Origin: Promerops cafer
Lineage: Eukaryota; Chordata; Aves; Passeriformes; Nectariniidae
Assembly (NCBI GenBank): GCA_013398275.1
Contig: VZSE01002351.1
Location: forward strand, 166,964-230,963
Length of the DNA: 64,000 nucleotides
Direction of reading: 5' to 3'
A program made the position numbers and the translations under genes. Below are positions 1 to 8,545 of the stretch, in pieces (the first letter of the stretch is position 1; each line of letters opens with the position of its first letter). The notes beneath the pieces were generated by a model, which searched no databases, was not told where the DNA came from, and was given only the letters and a program-made list of their open reading frames with translations.

Positions 1-180
1 CGGCGGCCTCGGGAGGCGCGGCGCTTCCGGTGTCGGCGGTGCTGCGCAGGCCGCCCGCGGCCTCTGCCCGCCGTGAGGCCGCTCCGGCACCCACGGACGG
101 GCGGTCGCGATGCCCAAGTGTGCGCACCTTGCTTTCGCTGCTGTCGCTTAGCTGAGCAGGAGGGTTTGCTGTAAGAGAGC
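1..180 (+). promoter_or_regulatory. SDE2: CpG-rich edge of the SDE2 promoter / first-exon region
   Basis: The first 120 bases are very GC- and CpG-rich, as expected at the 5' end of a housekeeping gene. SDE2 exon 2 begins at 826, so the first coding exon (about 40 residues in mammals) should lie at or just before the window edge. None of the three + frames gives a convincing SDE2 N-terminus ending at a phase-0 donor. The exon is therefore probably upstream, and this segment is promoter-proximal or early intron 1. Confidence 0.5.
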
Positions 181-202
181 CCTGTAGCCTCTTATCTACG
201 TT

Positions 203-240
203 ATATATATATGTGTGCTTATATATATACACATACACAT
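203..240. repeat. TA/TG-rich simple repeat
   Basis: Two short runs of TA dinucleotides are followed by CA/TG-rich sequence, directly abutting the LTR fragment that starts at 241. This is low-complexity DNA with no evident function. Confidence 0.7.
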
Positions 241-585
241 TGTGGTGGGTTGACCCTGGCAGGACTCCAGGCGCACCCCAAAGCCGCTCCCTCCCTTCTC
301 AACTGGACAGGGGAGAGAAAATGTAACAAAAGAGGTCAAAGGTCGAGATAAGGATGGGGAGATCTCTCAGCAGTCACCATCATGGGCAAAACAGACTTGA
401 CTTGGGGAAATGAACTTAATTTATTACCAGTCAGAATCAGGGTAGGATTATAAGAGGTAAAAGAAATTGTAAAAACACCTTCCTTCTTCCCCTCTCTCTT
501 TCCCGGGCTCTATCTCCTTCCCGCCAGTGGTGCTGGAGGATAGGGAATGAAGGTTATGGTCAGGTCATCCCAGGTTGTTTCTGAA
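241..585 (+). mobile_element. 5' part of a songbird-type LTR (solo, truncated)
   Basis: The segment begins with TGTGGTGGGTTGACC, a terminal TG as in retroviral LTRs. It continues through a characteristic purine-rich body (CTCAACTGGACAGGGGAGAG, then GGTCGAGATAAGGA) that I recognise as the start of an LTR common in passerine genomes. It fades near 585, well before the LTR end, so it is a truncated copy. It sits in SDE2 intron 1. No internal retroviral genes are attached. The family name is not assigned because no repeat library could be searched. Confidence 0.7.
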
Positions 586-825
586 TTTTTCCCATAGTAC
601 AGCTTTTCCCCGTTCATGTTTACAAGCTGATTTAGACTGTATTCAATCCTTTGGTAACCAGGAATTAAAACAAGCACCATTAGAGAATGTTGGTGCTTTT
701 CAGATTGTCTGATTTTTTTGCTCCTCTCTCGAAGGAAGAAAACGTGGCTGCTTAATGATTTTCTTTGTCAGAATGTTTCATTTTCTCTAGCTCAATGATC
801 TGACTCAATTTTGCTGCATTTTTAG

Positions 826-943
826 AACATCCCAGAAGAAAGCTTGTATGTGAAGTGTAATGGGCGACTGGCCAGCGATGAAGATGAGTTGCAGAGCGGG
901 GTCGTTTATAGCCTGGAGCCAAGACTTGGTGGTGGAAAAGGAG
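826..943 (+). CDS. SDE2: SDE2 exon 2: end of ubiquitin-like domain
   Basis: The acceptor TTTTTAG precedes AAC at 826, and the donor is GGAG/GTTTGT. The translation runs [15 protein letters not shown] to [10 protein letters not shown] and ends in phase 1. It contains the Gly-Gly of the processing site. The position aligned with the mammalian PCNA-binding motif (the NVPVENFF region) reads NIPEESLY here. Confidence 0.92.
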
Positions 944-3900
944 GTTTGTTGTTTATTCTGCTTGTTAGTGATTAGATTCTTAGGTTTAAAAACTGCTGCT
1001 GTGCCACAGTCTATACTGATAGCAGGTGTTGTCAGATATTGGCAGATCTCTTGTTGTGTGTATGACTGATACAAAGTCTCTGAGCTAACACCAAAGTGTT
1101 TGTGCAAAGCTGAGGGTTGACCAGGGAAGCTGAAGTCCAGATCTTCCTCACATCCCTTTTCAGCTTATCTCTGTTAGTAGAAGTCTGTGACATGCACCAA
1201 AGTGACTTCAGAATGGAAATTGTGTTGAAAAGGACCTGTCATCTTAGGCTGCCAAGTTTCATTCAGTGGTCACTTAGGACAAGTATTTCAGGTACAAATA
1301 GTCTGTGATTTGAGTGTGTTATGTGACGTAATTGACTTTATCTTCTCTTATTAAAAAAAAACCATACAAATGCCCATATCTCAGTAGCCAAAGAGCTAAA
1401 GAATTCAACCTAAGCTGGACTGCTTATATTGGCAAGATGTTTCTGTTTAGCTAATTCCTGATTACTTTTTTCCTCTGGAAGGGTTTGGGTCGATGCTGCG
1501 AGCCCTTGGGGCTCAGATTGAGAAGACAACCAACAGAGAGGCTTGTCGAGATCTCAGTGGAAGGAGACTGCGGGATGTCAATCACGAGAAAGCGTAAGGC
1601 ATTTTCTCAGAAGCTGAAATTATAAAGCAACCTGATCCTGTAGCTCACTGTTAACAAAAGAGGTCAAGTGACAGCCTGTTGCAACAATGAAATGGTGTTC
1701 TGAATACTAAAAAGAGCAAAAGTGAAATCTTAAGTGCAGATGGACTGGAAGCCAAGAGGGCTTTCCTGACTGTAATTCTATTATTGCAAAAATTGATGTG
1801 ATTTTACTGTAGCCTGAGTCTGAGAGACTGTTCTCCACCTCTTGGATTCCCCGTGTGGAATTCTCACAGTTCTCTCTGAAGCTGCAAGACCGCAGTCTTG
1901 GGGATGTGTGAACTTAAGTGCTGTTTCTGGCTTTCAAAATGAGCCCTACTCTCTTCTCTGTGGCAGAATGTCTGTCTGTTTGCTCAGTAAGTCCGCTGGG
2001 TGCTGTTGTCTTTTCCCCTTGTCCCCCATCCTAGCAGGTGGCAGAAGCGTTCTGTAACTGCAGAGCAACGGGCTGCTGTCACACGGGAGGCTGTGAAGGC
2101 TGATTCTGGTGCTTGTGTGGTGTGCAGGATGGCCGAGTGGGTGAAGAAGCAGGCGGAGCGGGAGGCGGAGAAGGAGCAGCGGCGCCTGGAGAGGCTGCAG
2201 CGGAAGCTGGCGGAGCCGCGGCACGCGTTCACCGACCCCGAGTACGAGCGGCAGTACCGCGAGATGGCCGAGCGCCAGGAGGAGTCCCTGCGCATCGGTA
2301 CGGCCTCCGCACTGACGGCCTCTCTAGCCTCGCTCCAGTAGGAAAGCTAAAAAAACAGTTGGTTTCCTTCAGCTGAATGAAATCTTACATTTCAGTGAAA
2401 TTGGCTTGATTTAATTTTTCCTCTTTGTCTGTGTTGTGTGTTAAATTCCACTGAACAGTGTGGCACGATACAGGTGACGCTTCAGCTTGCTTTGCTAGGT
2501 CACCTCGTAGTAAGAGCCAGATTCTGTGAAGGTGGTGTTGCTAGTTGAGCTGTAAGAATACACAGTGAAACTATAAAGGGGTTGTACATAAAAACTAGAC
2601 AAGGGATCCAACTGCAGAATACCTTGTTTCACTTCCTGATCTTTGTAGTTACTTTATTTATCCCTGTATTGTTCTCTTGCTGTCAGCTAGGTAGTGAAAC
2701 TTGAGGCTGAATGGGATGAAGAACCTGATAATTCAGTTCAGGAATCCAATTTTAATTGACTCTGTGTCTTAATAAATCCATGTAGGAAAGCTTTTGCTGC
2801 TACACAGTTTATATTCAAGCTTTGAGTCTATATCACCAATAGTGATTCTTTCCATTAGTGTTTTAAATTGCATCTGAAGTTAAAAGATAAGTAGAATTTA
2901 CAACGTACATGAATCGTGTCGATGAAGTTCACTTTTAAATTTGTTTTGAAGGCTTGCAGGTTATTGCCAGCAAAGCAGTGTCCTCAGAAAGTGGCAAGAG
3001 TCGGAAGCGTCCGGGTGAGCCTGGAAAGAGCGAAACAAAATCTGAAAAAAGAAAATGTCCTTGGTAAGAGTTGTACCTTGTTTTTATACTCCAGTCTTAA
3101 GGCTTAAAAAGGATGAAAAGTTAGATACAGATAAGTAAGCAGAGTCTAGTCTGAGATGCAGACTGAAATGCAAGTAAGAAAACTGAACCGATTAAATCAA
3201 AGAACTGAAAGTAAAAATTTCTGCATTCCTATAATTCTGTCCCAGATGGAGCGGACCAACTTAATTTGCAAAAATAGACACTATTCCCCCACCCCTTCTA
3301 AATGATTATGTTCTACTACTTCCTCTTGTCCTTTTCTTCATAAATTAATTATATTTACAATTAACCTAAAAAGATTCTTTTTCTCCCCTGGCATCTTTCA
3401 GCTAATGTACCGTGGAAGAGAAGTCGAAGATTCCAAGCATTTCTGTATTGGGAATGCTGTAATACCTGTTTTGGGCATTTGTAGCTGCTTTTCAATACTG
3501 ACAGCTCTTCCATTAACTAAGCTAACCTAAATAGCTGTTAGAGTAGCTCCTTATATCTCTCTGAAGTGGGTTTTGGAAAGAGAAATGTGGCAATTAAAAA
3601 AAAATTATTTAAAAGAAAAAAGTTAAGGTACATGCATGTTAATTTGTTACATATTCCCTGTGCCAGGCCGGGACTGGATGAGGCCACAGGCTCAGGCTGT
3701 GAGGATGACAGTAAGCGTGACTCGCCTTGTGCATCTGACAGAAGTTGTCCATCAGGCAGCAGTGTTAATGAAAGTGTTGGAAATTCAGATGAGTGTTCAA
3801 GCAGCTCTGTGGCTTCAGCAGAGGACAGTCCATCTACCAGTGCAAGTGAGAAACCACTGGAGCAGCCAGAAGGTCCTGGAAGAGATCTGCAAGGAGAGGT

Positions 3901-5721
3901 GGGCACAAGTGGGCAGGCTGAAATTCTGTCTGAAGAAAGTAGCAAAATTACAGAGGCCCAAGGAAAGAAGGAAGTGACTCAAGCTCAGAAAGAAGAGCAA
4001 GAAAATGTTCCTGCTAAGGCACAGGAGACAAACCAGGCACAGAGCACAGTAAGTATGAAGCAGTACAAAATGTGGTGTGTCTTCAGCTGCTTTTAGAGCT
4101 GAAGAAGCAAACAAGCTCCAGCAGTGTAGCTTTTCCCACTGGATTGATGAAAGCCCAACTGATACTTGGCAGCAAAAGGTGCCAGTACTTCTGCTTTATG
4201 AGTCCTTGCATAGTATTACTATTAAAGATTTGTGGGGGTAATGAATCTGGGCTTACTCTAGCAATAAAACAAAGCGTAGCTCTTTTTTTTCAGGCTAGGG
4301 AGTTACTGGGATTTTCTGCCTTTTTCACCTTGGGTGGAAAGTCTGCCACTGGCAACAACTGAACTCTGATGTGTGAAAGTTTATTACAGTTCAATGTGGA
4401 AAAGACCAAGGATGAAATCTGATCAATTAGAATTTGACATTTACTGTACTGTTACAGCTGGCAAGTTTTAAACAGGATGTTTACCATTCTTCACTGTTTA
4501 CCTTTTGCTCAGTATTTGTGAGACTTTCTATTCCTAGAACAGGAAACTCCACCAATGCTGTGGCAGATTGTTATTGCAGGTGGAAATATTTTTATAGTGG
4601 TCCTTGGTGAATATTTTTTTTTTAGAAGTAGGGTGAGAATAATGAGGCAACCAGTTGGGTTTTTGTATGCTTAGCAGGACAAAGGTTCCGATTCTGCTGG
4701 CAAGAATTGTTTTTGCTGAGTGCATAAGGGGAGTTCTCTCATTCCCACTGCTGTTATTACTTGCTGTGAAGTCTCTTAGATACAGACTATAAGACCAGTA
4801 TGTGCATTTAAATATTGAGCAAAATGGGCTTAGATTTTGGTGTCCTTTATAGGACACGTTCTTTATAGCGTGTTAGTAAACTCTAGCATTTGAATTATCC
4901 TATCTATTCCATGTTTTTTTGTAGACAAGGCCCTGGGACTGGACTAGACTGTCTGTAGGGGTTCTTTTTATCTTCAGTCAATTTGCAAATATATCAATTC
5001 CCTTTGAAGATGAAATTTTAATCCACATTTTCGTTTAGTGGCAGGATGAGATGTGAACTTCACAACTTGGTTTTTTTGGGTTAATCTTACTGAAAAGAGA
5101 TGCTTTTTAATCGATTTCTTTAATTACAGTGTAACTGCATTAGAAGTAACTTTTCATCCTCCTTCCTGCTCCTGCTGGAGGTATATTAGTTATATTCTGC
5201 ATCAGGCTAAAAAGGGGCTGTCAGCTTTGCTGTGCCTCTGGAAGCCAAGGTTAACCTACTGAACTGCTGGCAAGATGGTAAACTGTTGTTTTTCATTCAG
5301 TTTTCCTGGGAGTATTGAACTTTCCTGGGGATAATCACAGACTCTTCTGAGGTCTAAGGGACCCACAAGAGTCAAAGTCCAGCTCCTGGTCCTGCACAGA
5401 TCAGCCCCAAGAATCACACCATGTGCCTGAAAGCGTTGTCCAAATGCTTTTTGAGCTCCTGTTTTTCTTGAATGTTTTTCTCAAATGTTTTTCTCTTTTC
5501 AGGAGGTAGAACCAATAGACCTGCTGGCATTCAACTCTGCTGCTGAACTGGAAGCCCTGGGTTTAGAGAAGCTGAAGATGGGATTGATGTCTTTGGGACT
5601 GAAATGTGGAGGCACTTTGAAGGAAAGAGCAGCAAGGCTTTTTTCAGTGAGAGGTCTGTCTAGAGACCAGATCAAGCCATCCCTATTTGCAAAGCCCCCT
5701 AAAGGGAAAACCTCTGGTTAG
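826..5721 (+). CDS. SDE2: SDE2 homolog, coding exons 2-7 (5' end missing)
   Basis: The coding exons are 826-943, 1482-1593, 2128-2297, 2952-3063, 3667-4048 and 5503-5721. They join in frame to 370 residues plus TAG, and all introns are GT-AG. SDE2 is a nuclear protein with roles in pre-mRNA splicing and replication-stress/PCNA signalling; its ubiquitin-like N-terminus is cleaved after Gly-Gly. The sequence shows the end of that ubiquitin-like domain, the GG-KGG cleavage motif at the exon 2/3 join, and the Sde2 core ([20 protein letters not shown]). A charged coiled-coil stretch, a Ser/Glu-rich low-complexity middle and a C-terminal SAP domain follow. With about 40 residues from the missing exon 1, the protein would be slightly shorter than the human one (about 450). 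Identification is firm; only the start is unresolved. Confidence 0.95.
1482..1593 (+). CDS. SDE2: SDE2 exon 3: conserved Sde2 core
   Basis: This exon encodes [20 protein letters not shown] and the following [17 protein letters not shown], the most conserved part of the family directly after the cleavage site. The acceptor is CTGGAAG and the donor is AAAGC/GTAAGG. Confidence 0.95.
2128..2297 (+). CDS. SDE2: SDE2 exon 4: charged coiled-coil region
   Basis: This exon encodes [20 protein letters not shown] and the Arg/Glu-rich helix that follows, down to EESLRIG. The acceptor is GTGTGCAG and the donor is ATCG/GTACGG. Its GC content is clearly higher than that of the flanking introns. Confidence 0.94.
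2952..3063 (+). CDS. SDE2: SDE2 exon 5: basic linker
   Basis: The acceptor must be TTTTGAAG at 2951. The stronger-looking CAG eight bases later would give a frame with a stop at TGA. The chosen frame reads [20 protein letters not shown] and ends KCPW, which aligns with a mammalian block ending RCFWLGMEGL. The donor is CTTG/GTAAGA. Confidence 0.85.
3667..4048 (+). CDS. SDE2: SDE2 exon 6: acidic Ser/Glu/Gln-rich middle
   Basis: The acceptor is GTGCCAG and the donor is AGCACA/GTAAGT, phase 0. The 128 codons are low complexity: serine runs and repeated Glu, Gln and Lys. This is typical of the disordered central part of SDE2, which varies in length between species. Confidence 0.9.
5503..5721 (+). 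CDS. SDE2: SDE2 exon 7: SAP domain and stop
   Basis: This exon encodes [20 protein letters not shown] and then the SAP-domain core ([28 protein letters not shown]), ending [15 protein letters not shown] domains bind DNA. The acceptor is CTTTTCAG in phase 0. The exon is nearly identical in layout to the mammalian C-terminus. Confidence 0.96.
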   Translation, partial: EVEPIDLLAFNSAAELEALGLEKLKMGLMSLGLKCGGTLKERAARLFSVRGLSRDQIKPSLFAKPPKGKTSG

Positions 5722-5762
5722 ATTTGGGAATATTTACCTTTTTTGCATGTGTATTTGATGTC

Positions 5763-5772
5763 ATTAAATAAA
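5763..5772 (+). terminator. SDE2: SDE2 poly(A) signal
   Basis: Overlapping ATTAAA (5763-5768) and AATAAA (5767-5772) signals lie 42-51 bases past the SDE2 stop, giving a very short 3' UTR. Confidence 0.75.
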
Positions 5773-5823
5773 ACCTCTTGGTATCCTTTCAACTGAGTAT
5801 CCCCAGCTTCTGAACTCACATCC

Positions 5824-5868
5824 ATGAGCTTCGTTAGCATCCCAAGGAGTTATGGAAAGGATGGACAG
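5824..5868 (+). CDS. Candidate small gene, exon A
   Basis: Fifteen codons run from ATG to a CAG/GTGGGA donor, phase 0. The exon begins only about 50 bases past the SDE2 poly(A) signal. Any promoter would therefore overlap the SDE2 last exon, or the transcript would be SDE2 read-through. Confidence 0.42.
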
Positions 5869-6672
5869 GTGGGAAGGATGTCATCATAGTCACAGTGCTT
5901 GAGGATCTGTTCCACAGTATATTGGAGGGAGAAGAGAAACTCTGAGGCTCTGCAAATCACATCTCATGGAGGTTGTGACAGGACAAGTGGACTCTGTGTG
6001 GAAAGGAAATGGGTGTGTTTACTGAATGTTTCATTAGGAAACTGGGATGCAGGGTGCTTGGGAGGTCACCTTAGCATGTTGAAGTTTTGCTGGTATAAAT
6101 CCATTGGGTGGGAATGTTAGATGCTGGCAGTCCCTGCCTGGGTGGCAAACCTTTGATGTCACCAGCTCTCTAAAAGGCAGGGACCGTGTGTGGGACAAGA
6201 GAGCCTTCTGCTCTTTGAGCACACTCAAGCTCCTCTGTAGTATGGAAAGGGGAGTGTGGGACAACATTGACCATGTTAATGGTGTGTTTTGGCAGCAGCT
6301 CCTACCCAAGTTATTTCCCCTCACTGCAGTTGCTCTCTTGCTTCAGTTGCACTGATGCAGCCACCTCCAAGCCTACCCTGTGTGTCACCTACTTGCCTTT
6401 AGTGTTGTGGGTTCCCTGTTAAACCAAATCAGTTTCCTGATGTGGCTCTAACAAATTTGTGCCAGAAGCAGGATTACATAAAAACACTGGATGGTGAGGA
6501 AGGACTGGAATATTTTAAACCACCAGTAGCACCAGACACTATTGACCAACTGCATCTTCAGTACTCCAGAATTACAAGAAATGCCTACATCTATCTTAGA
6601 GGGCAACAGCTGTACCTTGAAGCAGCTCCACACTTCAGCAAGTTTATTTGGGAATTGGTTAGCTCCTGCTGA
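5824..6672 (+). CDS. Candidate two-exon gene for a 104-residue protein of unknown function
   Basis: Exon A (5824-5868) starts at an ATG preceded by an in-frame TGA at 5794. It encodes MSFVSIPRSYGKDGQ and ends at a consensus donor, CAG/GTGGGA, in phase 0. Exon B (6403-6672) follows the acceptor-like CTTGCCTTTAG and is open in phase 0 for 89 codons to TGA. An AATAAA lies at 6925-6930. The exon B translation has balanced composition, no low complexity and several Tyr/Phe/Pro-rich segments (for example GLEYFKPPVAPDTIDQLHLQ). It looks more like real coding sequence than chance ORF. There is no signal peptide, membrane segment or recognisable domain. I do not recognise the family. Short Tyr/Pro-rich proteins of this kind include microtubule inner proteins of cilia, but that is only a thought. 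Alternatively exon B could be an alternative last exon of SDE2. Confidence 0.5.
6403..6672 (+). CDS. Candidate small gene, exon B (89 codons and stop)
   Basis: The ORF is open back to a TAG at 6400-6402, which is itself the AG of a plausible acceptor. No in-frame ATG occurs in the exon, as expected for a downstream exon. It encodes CCGFPVKPNQFPDVALTNLC at the start and APHFSKFIWELVSSC at the end. Confidence 0.55.
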   Translation, partial: CCGFPVKPNQFPDVALTNLCQKQDYIKTLDGEEGLEYFKPPVAPDTIDQLHLQYSRITRNAYIYLRGQQLYLEAAPHFSKFIWELVSSC

Positions 6673-6924
6673 GTTAAAAAGGAACAAGCACTTGCTCTAG
6701 GATCTTCCCACATTCAGGATTAGCCTAGAGCATTATTGTGTCTGGAGAGCCAGAGGGGTGCTCACTGGCAGTTCTGGACTTTCACGTGCTCAAAGGGTAT
6801 CCTTTTGGAAACAGCTGGATAACAACAGGACTTGGACTGATCCTTCAATAGAAGAGAAACAAGTAGGTGAAGTGCTTGAAGCTTTTTAAGAATTTAGACA
6901 AGAACAGAAAAGTCAACAGTTGAA

Positions 6925-6930
6925 AATAAA
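6925..6930 (+). terminator. Poly(A) signal downstream of the candidate small gene
   Basis: AATAAA lies about 255 bases after the TGA at 6672, followed by AT-rich sequence. This would give the candidate gene a normal short 3' UTR. Confidence 0.4.
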
Positions 6931-8397
6931 TATATATAAACTGAACTAGTTCTAGTGTTATATGGGCTATTTCTGTAGGAGAGAATGGTGTCAGAACAGA
7001 GATGATCTTTCTAGTCCAGGGCCAGAGGATAATGCAGTTTGTAGCCTGTGTCTCTCTTTCCCTGAGTATTTATGTAGCTTTAGATTTCAAAGATGTTTCT
7101 GGTTGTAAATGCACCAAAACTGTGAATATCTTCCCAGAGAAAAGGTTCATTCTCCCATGGAATCGCTTCCCCAAAAAGCAAGTGGTTCGACTTAGAGAAG
7201 TCACACTTCTGAAGTGTCATTTTAAATGCATTTATTTCAAACACGTAAGCACTGCCTCGTGTTTCACTGGCATTTCAGAGTTACTGACTGAAAAAAGTAA
7301 TGAGTGAAAACACTGGTGCAAGCCTGAGGGAGGGCTTTTCCTCACTTCATACTGAACCATCTCTTCACTGGAAAGAAAGATAAGTACATCTAATACACAA
7401 AGCAGCAGGGAACAGGACAGGTCTCAGAGGGAAAGAACTGGTGGAGGTTTAGAAATATCACCACCAGCAGGCACAACACCAGCTGCCAGCCTTCAACCAA
7501 AAGGCTCCATCCATTCTATTGTCCTACCTGCACGGTCCTAATGAACAAGTTCCTCAAAAGCCACTCATGTGAACCCCGCTTTTGCTGGAGCGTGCTGGAA
7601 TTGCTTGCACTGGCTCACCGAGTGCTGCCGCTTCTGCTGTCGCTGCTGTAGGTGGCACTGGACTGACGCGGAGGATGTGTCCGCTGCCAGCAGCGCTGAC
7701 AAAGCCTCGCCGCTCGGCACCGGCCACCTGACCCGAGTGCCGCGGGTGCTGCTGAGGAGCAGGGACATCGGGTCACCTTTACACCGTTCTGCCTGTTCCT
7801 GAAACAGTCACAATCAATCCCTCCGACCCCCCAGCAAATCATTCTTATGCAACATTTTGCTTTCTGGAGAAGGTTGGTTTGTAGCCATGCCTGTTCTCGG
7901 GAAGGTGCTTTTTTTTAAATCCTAAAGCATTCTCCAAGACATTTAACTGGAAATGGTAATACCTGCACCCCTGTTAGCACCGCCACCTCAGTTGGCCTGG
8001 CTTTGGTTATAGCGGAGCAGTTAGGGAGGCTTTGCAGATTAACATGCCTAATGACACCTGAAGGGAGGGAGGTGACAGCTCTGACCTCACCCAGCTGTAG
8101 AGGAGGGGCTGGACAGGCACCACTGCTTTCCAGCTCTGCTGGAGGCTGGGCTACTCCAGGGTACTTTGTCTGGGTTTAGAGCCAGCAGCTGGGCATGCTT
8201 GGAAAGTGTCCCGGTGGCCTGAATGCACGAGCTGCCTGTCCTGCTTCTCCCTGCTGCCTTCACTGGGTGCCTCTGGGTGCCTCAAGAGCAAGGAGCTCTT
8301 GAAAGACCTGTTGGGGCTGTGTGGAAAGAAGAGGAGTGTTTATAAGGAGCCAGCCAGCTTGTGAAACATCTGCTAGGAATATTACACAGCTCAGTGA
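6931..8397. other. Intergenic stretch with one exon-like CpG-rich block
   Basis: I find no gene here. An open frame of 101 codons at 7002-7307 has no splice support or recognisable similarity. A GC-rich block at 7619-7751 looks like a minus-strand exon and is listed separately. Confidence 0.5.
7619..7751 (-). ncRNA. Possible minus-strand exon (CpG-rich, both splice sites present)
   Basis: Read on the minus strand, an acceptor CTGCTCCTCAG is followed by 133 bases of CpG-rich sequence and a consensus donor, CTCG/GTGAGC. At least two frames are open but neither translation is recognisable. It could be a lncRNA exon or an isolated CpG-rich element. No partner exons were identified. Confidence 0.25.
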
Positions 8398-8545
8398 AAA
8401 CACGAACAGGCTGCCCAGAGAGGTGATGGAATCATCATCCCTGGAGATACCTGTGGGCCATGGTTTAGTGGTGGGCTTGGCAGTGCTGGGTTAATGATTG
8501 GACTCGATAATCCTGGAGGTTTTTTCCAACCTAAACAATTCTCTG
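8398..8545 (+). mobile_element. CR1 LINE 3' fragment
   Basis: The sense-strand CR1 tail is recognisable from CAGGCTGCCCAGAGAGGTGA through TGGACTCGATAATCCTGGAG to TTTTTTCCAACCTAAAC. It is an old, diverged copy of about 150 bases. Confidence 0.8.

Noticed and set aside
2960..3063. Alternative SDE2 exon 5 acceptor at GCTTGCAG
   Set aside because: It looks stronger than the one chosen, but puts the exon in a frame with a stop and loses the match to the family.
7002..7307. 101-codon ORF downstream of the candidate small gene
   Set aside because: No splice sites, no similarity, and a Cys/Lys-rich composition typical of random AT-rich frames. It starts after the small gene's poly(A) signal.
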